Shown here: positions 7,931 through 15,900 of the stretch, in pieces
How positions within the stretch are numbered: the first letter of the stretch is position 1
How the letters are laid out: each line of letters begins with the position of its first letter
Source of the DNA: JABWBD01 sp040768665
GTDB taxonomy: Bacteria > Planctomycetota > Planctomycetia > Pirellulales > Thermoguttaceae
Direction: 5' to 3'
NCBI GenBank assembly: GCA_040768665.1
Contig: JAXGMN010000088.1
Location: forward strand, 1-35,588
DNA length: 35,588 nucleotides
Program-made: the position numbers and the translations under genes
The notes under the pieces: model-generated
The model's database searches: none
What the model was told of the DNA's origin: nothing
What the model saw: the letters and a program-made list of their open reading frames with translations, nothing else

Positions 7931-8526
7931 GGCAAACCTCCTCGCGTTAAGTGTGACTCGTCGCAGCATCCCGGCTCGGACGCGGCCGAACCGCCGGCGA
8001 ATGCTGCGCGCAGAAATACCTCGCTGCGGGAGGCGAACGTGGCTAGCAAAGAGGCCCGACAGCCGAGCTGGCGGGTTCGCCGAGCAGACATGTGTTTCCG
8101 AGCGGCCTCTCAGGACCAGCCCGAAAATGAAATTGATACTCAATATCACTTAGCGAACACTTTATCCCATTCAGTTCCGCTTGTCAAGCATCCACGAAAA
8201 ACGCGATTCATTTTGGCAACCTGCGGGTCGTCTCCTCCGCAGTTGTCCCAGCGTAGCCAGCGCGGTCGGTCCCACGCCCGCCTCGGCGCTCAGCGAACCG
8301 TTTTCTGACGGCTGCTTGACCAGGAACCCAGGGGTGTCGTTTTGCGCGACACAGATGTCGGTTTTGTCGACAGTGCCTGTGAGCCTGAACGCGTTGCGCG
8401 GAGGGCCACGCATCCGGTCGCATCTGGTCGTGTCGCCTGGTTGATCCAAGCCCCGGTTTCGTTTATAGTGCGTGCCATCATGGTAATATGCCTGCCAAGA
8501 GGCTCCACATCAGGGAGTTCCCGACC
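7931..8526. other. Divergent intergenic region
   Basis: About 600 bases between the DUF1559/PepSY operon (leftward) and the glycosidase-like gene (rightward). It contains the Fur-like palindrome at 8134-8148, the AGGAGG site of the DUF1559 gene and a GGGAG site before 8527. The leftward leader from the box to the start codon is about 200 bases. Open frames within it show no recognisable protein. Confidence 0.5.
8134..8148. promoter_or_regulatory. Fur-like box (7-1-7 palindrome)
   Basis: TGATACTCAATATCA agrees with the classical 7-1-7 Fur consensus TGATAATNATTATCA at 13 of the 14 or 15 scored positions counting the free centre, and its outer arms TGATA/TATCA are perfect. Read leftward, it continues as ATCAATTTCATTTTC, resembling the overlapping second half-site common in Fur operators. 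It lies about 200 bases upstream of the DUF1559-PepSY operon, whose PepSY member belongs to a family often regulated by iron. Confidence 0.55.
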
Positions 8527-9576
8527 ATGACCATCCGCCGGAGACGCGTCGCGCTCCCGACACTTCTGCTCCTGACGGTACTTAAGTGCCCGATCGTTGC
8601 TTCGGAGGAGCCTGCGGCGACGCGCGAGTTCGAAATCAAGAACGACCGTGCTTTCCTCGCCGGCCATCAAGTCGACCTGTGGGGCTTGCGCTGCGGCAAC
8701 GCGCTGCATAGTCCGGCGATTACCGAGCGGCACGTCCGCAATCTCGACAATATGACGGTCCACGGCATCAATCTGATCGGCGTTTATATCCAGGGGAGCA
8801 ATGCCGGCTGGCCGGACCCCGATGCGGCGGCCAACGGTTTCACCCGCGACGGCAAGCTTCGTCCGGAATTCGCGGCCCGGCTCGAGTATCTCGTCCGGGA
8901 AGCCGATCGTCGCGGAATGGTCGTGATGGTCGGCCTGTTCACGCCCCGCAAAGACCAGGAATTCTACGACGAAGATGCAATTCGGCACGCTATTGAGGAG
9001 GCAGCGGGCTTCCTACGCGATCGCAGGCTCAGGAACGTCTTCGTGGATATCATGCACGAGTTCAGCCATCCGGAGCGGATCGACAAGGAGATCTTCCGCG
9101 AGCCCGGCGGCGCGGCGAAGAAGGCGAAGCTCACCGCGTGGTTCAAGGCCGTCGCGCCGCAGATCGAGGTCGGCATCTGTCCCGACGTCAACTCCGGCAC
9201 GGGCGACTCGTATCCAGGCATGGACGTGCGGATCATCCAAAAGGAGATGCCGATTCCCGAGAAGGGATTCGTCGTCAATGTCGAGACGAAACGCCAGGAC
9301 GTGTATCAGAACGACGGAGTCTTCAACCAGACCAATCTCGATTATATCTTCGCCGACTGCCGCCGCTTCCACGAAGCGCCCAATGCGGCGATGCTCCTGC
9401 AAGCAGCCTTCATCCAGGGCATCACCAACTACAGTGGAAGCGCGCCGCACGCCGAGATGGGCGGGTACGGCACCGGCGCCAAGGATCGCGGTGTACGATT
9501 CTACTACGAGTGGGTCCGCGATAATGTCGGCCGCTGGGAGTATCCGAAGCACATTCGCGTAGAGCCAGGGGGCTGA
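8527..9576 (+). CDS. Secreted TIM-barrel glycoside-hydrolase-like protein
   Basis: A 349-residue protein. The start at ATG 8527 has GGGAG before it and gives a signal peptide (basic MTIRRRR, then LPTLLLLTVL, likely cut after VAS). The body reads like an (alpha/beta)8 barrel of the cellulase-like clan: WGLRCGN in strand 1, a loop with HGINLIGVYIQG, then LEYLVREADRRGMVVMVGLF (strand 3), NVFVDIMHEFSHP (strand 4, where family 5 enzymes carry the acid Glu), and later strands ending VNVETKRQDVYQ and GITNYSG. The Glu of MHEF and that of VNVETK are plausible catalytic acids by position. The substrate cannot be predicted. It stands alone between two DUF1559 genes. Confidence 0.75.
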   Translation: MTIRRRRVALPTLLLLTVLKCPIVASEEPAATREFEIKNDRAFLAGHQVDLWGLRCGNALHSPAITERHVRNLDNMTVHGINLIGVYIQGSNAGWPDPDAAANGFTRDGKLRPEFAARLEYLVREADRRGMVVMVGLFTPRKDQEFYDEDAIRHAIEEAAGFLRDRRLRNVFVDIMHEFSHPERIDKEIFREPGGAAKKAKLTAWFKAVAPQIEVGICPDVNSGTGDSYPGMDVRIIQKEMPIPEKGFVVNVETKRQDVYQNDGVFNQTNLDYIFADCRRFHEAPNAAMLLQAAFIQGITNYSGSAPHAEMGGYGTGAKDRGVRFYYEWVRDNVGRWEYPKHIRVEPGG

Positions 9577-9595
9577 GCAGCGATCTCATGCGGGA

Positions 9596-9757
9596 AACCT
9601 CAAATCCGAAGCACCAAATCTCAAACGAATTCGAAATCGGAATAAGAAAAGCACGAAACGGGCCGGGAGATCGTCGTAGCCAAGGTTTTGGACAATCCTG
9701 TCCTTCGGATTTTGTATTTGTTTGGGATTTGCGATTTTGGATTTGGGATTCCGTAAA
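9596..9757. repeat. AAATCCGAA-type low-complexity dispersed repeat
   Basis: An AT-rich stretch in a GC-rich genome. The left part is built of AAATC/CGAA words (AAATCCGAAGCACCAAATC, CGAATTCGAAATCGGAAT) and the right part of their complement (GGATTTTGTATTTG, TTTTGGATTTGGGATTCC), so the whole is an imperfect inverted repeat. Very similar sequence is common between genes in planctomycete genomes. It lies directly before the next DUF1559 gene and may contribute its leader. Confidence 0.6.
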
Positions 9758-10789
9758 ATGATTCGTCGCGCCTTTACCCTGGTGGAACTCCTCGTCGTCA
9801 TCGCCATCATCGGCATCCTCATCGCCCTGCTGCTGCCGGCCGTGCAAGCGGCCCGTGAGGCGGCGCGGCGGATGTCGTGCAGCAATCACCTCAAGCAGAT
9901 CGGCCTGGCGATCCACCACTACGAAAACAGCCTGGGAGCCCTCCCACCCGGCGCGCTGGTTGATCTTCGTCCCGATGGTACCTACTGGACCAGCTACCTG
10001 GGGCCGCACGCCCGTGTTCTCCCCTTCATCGAGCAGAACAATATCTTCGGTGCGATGGATATCAACACCAGCTACGGCGATCTGGCCAACAAAGACGCCG
10101 TCGGACGGGTAATCGACGTGTTTCTTTGCCCGAGCGAAGTCCGGCGGGAGCCGCTCACCCACGCCGCCTTCGGCGACGTCGGCGGAGTGAACTACGGGTT
10201 CTCGATGGGCGACTGGTACGTCTGGAATGGCGTCGGCAGTGGAAGTCCTCCCTGCCGCTCGGCCTTTGGCGTCAACTTCAGCCGCCGCTGGCGTGACTTC
10301 ACCGACGGTGTAAGCAACACCCTCTTGATGTCGGAGGTGAAGAACTATCAGGTCACCATCCGCGACTGCGGCCCGTTCTCGATGATCAACGACCCGAACA
10401 ACGTCCCCCCGCCTACCGCCAATCCATTTGCCGTCTGCCCGGAGTACCAGGCGGGCGGTGGAAGCTGCCGGGTGTTTCGCAACGCGCACACGCAGTGGGT
10501 CGAAATGTCGTGCCACCACAACGGCTTCACGACGGCCTGGCCTCCGAACAAAGTCACTCCCGGCGGCTCCGGTCTCAGCGAGCCAGACGTCGACGTCATC
10601 AGCCGCCGCGAGCGGCTGGGCGGCCCGACCTTTGCCGCAATCACCTCGCGAAGCTACCATCCCGGCGGAGTCCAATCGCTCGCGGGCGACGGCTCCGTGC
10701 GGTTCATCTCGCAGTCGATCGACGGTTTCGTCTGGCGGGCGCTGGGAACCGTCGGCGGGGGCGAAGTGATTCCGGGCGACGTTCTCTGA
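9758..10789 (+). CDS. DUF1559 protein with prepilin-like N-terminus (copy 3)
   Basis: A 343-residue protein starting at ATG 9758, giving the very short leader MIRRA before FTLVELLVVIAIIGILIALL, the prepilin cleavage and first-helix signature. LPAVQAAREAARRMSCSNHLKQIGL follows, and the C-terminus has SYHPGGVQSLAGDGSV. An upstream in-frame ATG at 9722 would put non-prepilin sequence in front and is rejected. The ribosome site is weak. The gene ends tail-to-tail with DUF1559 copy 4, 10 bases apart. The two are clearly divergent in sequence, so they are not a recent duplication. Confidence 0.93.
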   Translation: MIRRAFTLVELLVVIAIIGILIALLLPAVQAAREAARRMSCSNHLKQIGLAIHHYENSLGALPPGALVDLRPDGTYWTSYLGPHARVLPFIEQNNIFGAMDINTSYGDLANKDAVGRVIDVFLCPSEVRREPLTHAAFGDVGGVNYGFSMGDWYVWNGVGSGSPPCRSAFGVNFSRRWRDFTDGVSNTLLMSEVKNYQVTIRDCGPFSMINDPNNVPPPTANPFAVCPEYQAGGGSCRVFRNAHTQWVEMSCHHNGFTTAWPPNKVTPGGSGLSEPDVDVISRRERLGGPTFAAITSRSYHPGGVQSLAGDGSVRFISQSIDGFVWRALGTVGGGEVIPGDVL

Positions 10790-10799
10790 AACCGTACCG

Positions 10800-11765
10800 T
10801 CAGAAGCTTTCGTGGACTTCCCCGCCGCCCCTTGTTGCCAGTGCCCGCATGACGCCCGCTTGCATCGTGTCGGACAACAGCGATACGTGGCCGTCGCAGA
10901 ATAGCACGTTGGCTCCGCCGGGATGGTAGCTCCGTGCGGCCATCCGAGCCTGCGTGGACATACCGTTCATGCAATCCGCTTGTTTGGAGTTGGGTGCATA
11001 GTAAAAGGTCATCGCCGCGTAGGGAAAACTCCCGCTGATCCATTTGTCGCCGCGATCTCCGTACCACACGTTGTCGGCCGGCCCCGCGTTGCACGCCGGG
11101 AAAAAGGACGTGTTGCGGATGTGTTGCCGCTTCACGTCGCCGGCGTAGGGCGCAAGACCGCCGCCCATCCCCTTGGTGCTTTCGCCGATGGCGATGGTGT
11201 TGGACGTGCCGTCGGTGATCTCGGCGAGGCGAACACCGGATGCCTGGTAAGCGATGCCGTCCGGAACCAGTCCGGAACTCACCAGAATGGAGCCGTTGTT
11301 GACCAGGCCACTCCCCACGTTGAACAGGTAGTTGGTCGGCGCCAATCCGTCGGGATCCGTTACGCCGACGGGATCCGACGGACACTGATACCCGTCGATC
11401 ACGGTCCGAGCCGCCGGCATATTCACGCTCCCGTCGGCCACGGTGCCCGCCCCCGTAACGGTCGTATAGGGGTAGTGTCGAAAATCAAGCATGCCATACA
11501 TGTTCCCTTGCTCGAGATACGGCGCGATCATTGCCAGGGCCGACCAGTTGTGAAGCGTCTTGCCCGTGCGATTCATCGGGAACGCTTGGTGCGTGTTCAG
11601 GTAATTGTGTACTGCGATTCCCAGTTGATGCAGGTTGTTCGAGCACTGCATCCGCCGAGCCGCCTCGCGGGCCGCTTGAACGGCCGGCAACAGCAAGGCG
11701 ATCAGAATGCCGATGATCGCAATCACCACCAACAGCTCGACCAGCGTAAATCCGGCGCGTTTCAT
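10800..11765 (-). CDS. DUF1559 protein with prepilin-like N-terminus (copy 4)
   Basis: A 321-residue protein starting at ATG 11765 after an AGGAGA site. The N-terminus MKRAGFTLVELLVVIAIIG is the standard prepilin signal, followed by LPAVQAAREAARRMQCSNNLHQLGI, and SYHPGGANVLFCDGHV near the end. It is transcribed divergently from the ExbB-like/DUF2149/CobN operon, across a 186-base region that holds two palindromes with TATTACG half-sites (11809-11833, 11894-11926). Shared control with that operon is therefore possible. Confidence 0.94.
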   Translation of the reverse strand: MKRAGFTLVELLVVIAIIGILIALLLPAVQAAREAARRMQCSNNLHQLGIAVHNYLNTHQAFPMNRTGKTLHNWSALAMIAPYLEQGNMYGMLDFRHYPYTTVTGAGTVADGSVNMPAARTVIDGYQCPSDPVGVTDPDGLAPTNYLFNVGSGLVNNGSILVSSGLVPDGIAYQASGVRLAEITDGTSNTIAIGESTKGMGGGLAPYAGDVKRQHIRNTSFFPACNAGPADNVWYGDRGDKWISGSFPYAAMTFYYAPNSKQADCMNGMSTQARMAARSYHPGGANVLFCDGHVSLLSDTMQAGVMRALATRGGGEVHESF

Positions 11766-11808
11766 CGTGATTTCTCCTGGCAGATTGACGGGATGACGGA
11801 TTTGTCGA

Positions 11809-11833
11809 TATTACGATATAAAAACTCGTAATA
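11809..11833. promoter_or_regulatory. Candidate operator 1 (TATTACGA-N9-TCGTAATA)
   Basis: A perfect inverted repeat with 8-base arms and a 9-base A/T-rich spacer, lying 43 bases upstream of the DUF1559 copy 4 start codon and 118 bases before the ExbB-like gene. The half-site recurs in the second palindrome in the same gap, which argues for a protein-binding site rather than chance. The regulator is unknown; it does not match Fur, BlaI or CopY boxes well. Confidence 0.5.
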
Positions 11834-11893
11834 CAAGAGCCGGGCGAAGCTTTTGGGCGGACACGCCCGGAGACCCGTTGAACGCCATCGCGC

Positions 11894-11926
11894 GGCGTAA
11901 TAAGATAGGCGAAATCGTATTACGCC
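11894..11926. promoter_or_regulatory. Candidate operator 2 (GGCGTAATA-N15-TATTACGCC)
   Basis: A perfect inverted repeat with 9-base arms and a 15-base spacer, ending 25 bases before the first codon of the ExbB-like gene, so it overlaps the place expected for its promoter or early leader. It uses the same TATTACG half-site as operator 1, but with the two halves facing the opposite way. Confidence 0.5.
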
Positions 11927-11951
11927 ACTTACGCTCCTGCACTGGGCTAAA

Positions 11952-12656
11952 ATGCTTACCGAAGACTGGGGGGTTAGCGATATAGTCTACAGAACTAGCT
12001 TGCTGTTGCTCTATCCCACGCTGGTTCTACTGGGCTTCAGTTTCCTGCGAACGATTTGGCACCTGGGCGAACTCGTCCAGGATCTGTGGACCGTCCGCTC
12101 TCACCGCAAACCGGAAACCTCCCGGGAACTGAGAGACCTTCGGCTCAACGATTGCCACTCGCTCGCCGAGTCGCTCAGCGCGCTGGCGAAAAGCGGGCGA
12201 CAGCATCCACAACTTCGCAGGTTCGTGGTTCTGCTTTTGGACGAACTCCGGCAAGCTCCCAGGGTTACACTGGAGGCGCGGATCGATCATCTCGTTGGGC
12301 AGATCGAAGCGGGGCTCGCCCGGGACGTGAACCGGGTGCGGGTGCTGGTGCGGCTGGGACCGTGCCTGGGGCTGGCCGGGACATTGATTCCTTTGGGCCC
12401 GGGACTCATGGCGCTCAGTGAAGGCGACCTGAGCCGGTTGTCGGCACAACTGGTGGTGGCTTTTTCGACAACGGTCGTCGGGCTGCTGGTCGGCGGGGTC
12501 AGCTATGTGATCGCGATGGCGCGGGCACATACGGCCGATCTGGTGGCCGGCGACATCGAATTGGTGAGCGACCTGGTCCGTACACTGCTCGATCTGCAGC
12601 ATTCCGAAACCGCGTCCCCGACCCAAGGGATCGAGGTCCGGGAGGTTTCCGCATGA
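11952..12656 (+). CDS. MotA/TolQ/ExbB-family proton channel subunit
   Basis: A 234-residue inner-membrane protein with three helices: near residues 13-33 (LLLLYPTLVLLGFSFL), 135-155 (LGPCLGLAGTLIPLGPGLMAL) and 168-189 (VVAFSTTVVGLLVGGVSYVI). The long cytoplasmic part between helices 1 and 2 and the LGLAGTL ... AFSTTVVGL pair match the channel-forming region of ExbB/TolQ. In that family five such subunits surround an ExbD/TolR dimer and pass protons to drive periplasmic work. The next gene overlaps by four bases (ATGA), so the two are translationally coupled. No TonB or TolA is encoded nearby; the output partner appears to be the CobN-like protein. The start has only a weak ribosome site. Confidence 0.88.
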   Translation: MLTEDWGVSDIVYRTSLLLLYPTLVLLGFSFLRTIWHLGELVQDLWTVRSHRKPETSRELRDLRLNDCHSLAESLSALAKSGRQHPQLRRFVVLLLDELRQAPRVTLEARIDHLVGQIEAGLARDVNRVRVLVRLGPCLGLAGTLIPLGPGLMALSEGDLSRLSAQLVVAFSTTVVGLLVGGVSYVIAMARAHTADLVAGDIELVSDLVRTLLDLQHSETASPTQGIEVREVSA

Positions 12657-12991
12657 AACGCCGACTTCGTGCCGGCCGATTCATGGATGCAACGGCCGAC
12701 GACGACCCGCTCAGTCTCGTGCCAAACCTCTTCGACCTGTCGATCGTGCTGGCGATCGCCTTTCTGCTGACTGCCTTGGGCGCCCTGAACTTTCGCGACC
12801 TGGCGCAGTCGAGCGACGATTGGACGCTCTTGAGGAAAAGCCCCTCGGGACAGACGGAGGTGCTGTCCCGCCGCGGCGGCTCCATTCAGGTGCAGCGACT
12901 CAACCCGCGCAAAGCCGGCGGCCAGGGAATTCGCCTCGGTGTGGCGTACGAATTAGAAGACGGAGAGGTGGTGTATGTTCCGGACAATTAG
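12653..12991 (+). CDS. DUF2149 protein, ExbD-like channel partner
   Basis: A 112-residue protein with one membrane helix near residues 25-46. The helix begins N-L-F-D-L-S followed by IVLAIAFLLTAL. ExbD and TolR begin their single helix with P-x-x-D, and that Asp carries the proton. Asp28 here sits in the equivalent place, so I read DUF2149 as an ExbD-like stator subunit. After the helix comes a short periplasmic domain (EVLSRRGGSIQVQRL, GIRLGVAYELEDGEVVYVPD). It overlaps the upstream ExbB-like gene by four bases and the downstream CobN-like gene by 17, indicating tightly coupled expression. DUF2149 genes next to MotA/ExbB-like and CobN-like genes are a recurring trio in other phyla, including archaea, as far as I know. 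Confidence 0.85.
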   Translation: MKRRLRAGRFMDATADDDPLSLVPNLFDLSIVLAIAFLLTALGALNFRDLAQSSDDWTLLRKSPSGQTEVLSRRGGSIQVQRLNPRKAGGQGIRLGVAYELEDGEVVYVPDN

Positions 12992-15900
12992 GGCGGGATC
13001 AGAAATCACTTGGCCCCGTGTTCAAGAGATTTCAGCATCCGTCGATTGCAGGGGGCCTTCGTCCAAGACACGACCGGCAATACGGCTCCTGACCGCGGCG
13101 CTGCTGATCGTTGCCGTAATCGTTCCCTCCCTGGCCGTCTCACAAGAACCGACCCGCAAGATCGCCTCGGGGCAACCGGTCAAGATGGCCGTCCTGGCGG
13201 AGGCCGTCCACACTCCGGTCTTTGTTCGCGCCTACGACCGCTTTCGCAAGCAGCATGGAACGGACAAACTGGCCCTGGATCTTTGGATCGAGCAAGAGTG
13301 GGCCGAGTCGCCGCGGGCGCTGGAGTTCGACAAGTACGATATAATCCTCGCGCTGCGATGCTCGATCCCGGGGTTGGAGAAGGCCGTGGCCACCGCTGCG
13401 GAAAAGGGGACGTGGGTCGTCAGCCATTCCGACCTCAAGTACCAAGATATCGCCGTGCTCATCGACGACCTGCCGGACATCGCCTCGTATTACCGGCAGC
13501 GCGGTGTTTCCAATATGGTGGGTCTGCTGGAAAAAGTCTGCGAAAAGTTCAAGGTACCGGGCGTGAAAGCGGCTCTACCCTCGCCCAGCCCGATCGAAGG
13601 CATCTATCATCCCGACGCCGGAGATGTATTCGCCGACGCCGAAAGCTATTGGAAATGGTACTCATCGCGGCCGGGTTTCAACGCCGACGCGCCGAAAATC
13701 GGCATCTTCGTCTACAACACGCTGTACCTCAACGAAGAGACCGATTTCTTCACGCAACTCATTCGCACCGTGGAGGAGGCTGGAGCGAATCCGGTCCTCG
13801 GTTTCTGGTTCCTGCCGGTCGGCGAGGACAATACGGCCGCCTCGCCGGTCCTGCGATTCTTCGCCGGCGTCGACGTTCTCATGACCTCCAGCTTTCGCCT
13901 CATCCAGGAAAAGCAACGCCACTATGAGGAGTTGCAGAAGCTGGACGTGCCCGTGCTGAACAGCATCATCCTCAATATCACGCAGGAGGAGTGGCAGCAG
14001 AGCCGGCAGGGGCTTCCCGCTTCGACGCTGTTGAGTTCCATCGTGAACCCGGAACTTTCGGGACTGATCGAGCCCACGGTGATCGCCGCCCGCGAGCAGG
14101 TGACGAACCCCGAGACGAACCAGCGGTATTTTCGTTCCGTGGTCCTCGACGAGAACCTTCAGTGGCAGATTCGGCGGGCGTTGGCCTGGGCCGGGTTGCG
14201 GCGAACCGCGCCTGCCGACCGCCGGGTCGCGATCCTCTACTACAATCACAGCGGCGGCAAGCAGAACGTGGGGGCCAGCTATTTGAACGTCACCGCCAGC
14301 CTCGAGCGGATCCTGGAAGACCTGGGCCGCCGCGGTTACCGCATCGAGGGCAAGATCGACCGGCAGGCAGTCGTCGATTCGATACGGGCGGTGGGACGGA
14401 ACGTTGGCCAATGGGCTCCCGGCGAATTGGACCTGCTCGTGGAGAAAGGGGCCATTCTCTGGCCGTTGGAAAGCTACCTGGCCTATTACGACCGCCTGCC
14501 GGAAGAGGTCCGCCGCCAGATCAGCCAACAATGGGGCCAGCCGCCCGGCGACGTGATGACGGTCTCGCGCGACGGCCGCCGCTGGTTCGTGCTCCCGGCC
14601 TTTCAGGTCGGCAATGTCCTCCTGGCGCCGCAGCCCGCCCGGGCCTCGTCGCAGAAACATGCCTCGCTCTATCATGACCCGCTCACCTGGCCGACGCACC
14701 AGTACCTCGCCTTCTACTTCTGGCTCAAGCACGAGTGGCAAGCCGCCGCCGTCGTGCATCTGGGCCGCCACGGCACGCTGGAATTCCTGCCGGGCAAGAG
14801 CTGCGGCCTTGGCTGGGACGATCCTTCCAGCATCGTCCTGGGCGAGCTGCCCAATCTCTACCCGTACATCGTCGACGGCATCGGCGAAGCGGTGGCAGCC
14901 AAGCGGCGCGGGCAAGCGGTGATCCTGACGCACGCCACCCCTCCCCTGACCGAAACCGGACTGTACGGCGAACTCGCCCGGCTCCAGGAGTTGACCAACC
15001 ACTACGCCCGCGCACACGACCAGCAGCAAGCCGGGCTCCAGGCGGAATACTACCAGAGCATCCTGAAGCTGGCCGGCGAACTGGGCTACCAGCCCCGCGA
15101 GGACTGCGAGCACATCGACGGCCAAGAGCAATCCTCCGCGCTCGGTTCCGCCGAAGATCGCGCGGTCCACCTCATCGAGCACTGGCTGGCCGATGTCCAG
15201 TCGCAGTCCGGCCCGCGGGGGTTGCACACCTTCGGTGAAGCCTATTCCCCGGAAGCCACGGCGGATATGCTTCCGCGGATGTTCCGCGACGAGTTCCAGG
15301 CACTCCGCGACGGCGGTCTGGAAGCGGCCGAAGAGAAGGTGTGGCTGGCAACCGCGGCGGGGGCGGAAACTCCGGCGCCGCCGGCCGGAGACAAAGCCGA
15401 AACCCGTGCCGTGATCGAAACGGCCGCCTGGCACATGCGTCACAACCAGGAACTCGATTTCCTCGCCCGCGGTCTGGACGGCCGTTTCATCCCGGTGGGA
15501 CCGCCCGGCGATCCGCTTTCCAATCCGGACATCTTTCCGACCGGAAGGAACCAGTACCAGTACAATTCCGCCAAGCTGCCGACGCGAGAGGCATGGAAGG
15601 TCGGCAAGCGGATGGCGGAAGAGACTCTCGAAATCCATCGCCGGCGCTACGGCGACTACCCGGGCAAGCTCAGCGTTACCCTGTGGGCCAACACGCTGAT
15701 CCGCACCCACGGCGCACTCGAAGCGGAGATCCTCTGCTTCTTGGGTGTCGAGCCGGTCTGGAACTCGCGGGGTGATCTCGAGGATGTCAAGCTCATCACG
15801 CCCTTGGGTCGGCCGCGAGTCGACGTGGTGATGACCGTCACGGGCATGTACCGCGATTCGTTTCCGGACAAGATGCTGTTGTTGGACAAAGCGGTGCGGC

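Noticed and set aside
7931..8149. Extending the DUF1559 copy 2 start to an upstream GTG at 8149
   Set aside because: That start overlaps the Fur-like box, has no ribosome site, and would bury the prepilin signal about 90 residues inside; GTG 7930 has an ideal AGGAGG.
11840..11880. A B12-box-like sequence (CCCGGAGACC) with a CCGGGCG/CGCCCGG stem before the CobN operon, suggesting a cobalamin riboswitch
   Set aside because: The other conserved blocks (GCCACTG and the GGGAA region) are not upstream of it and the leader is too short, so it is probably chance.
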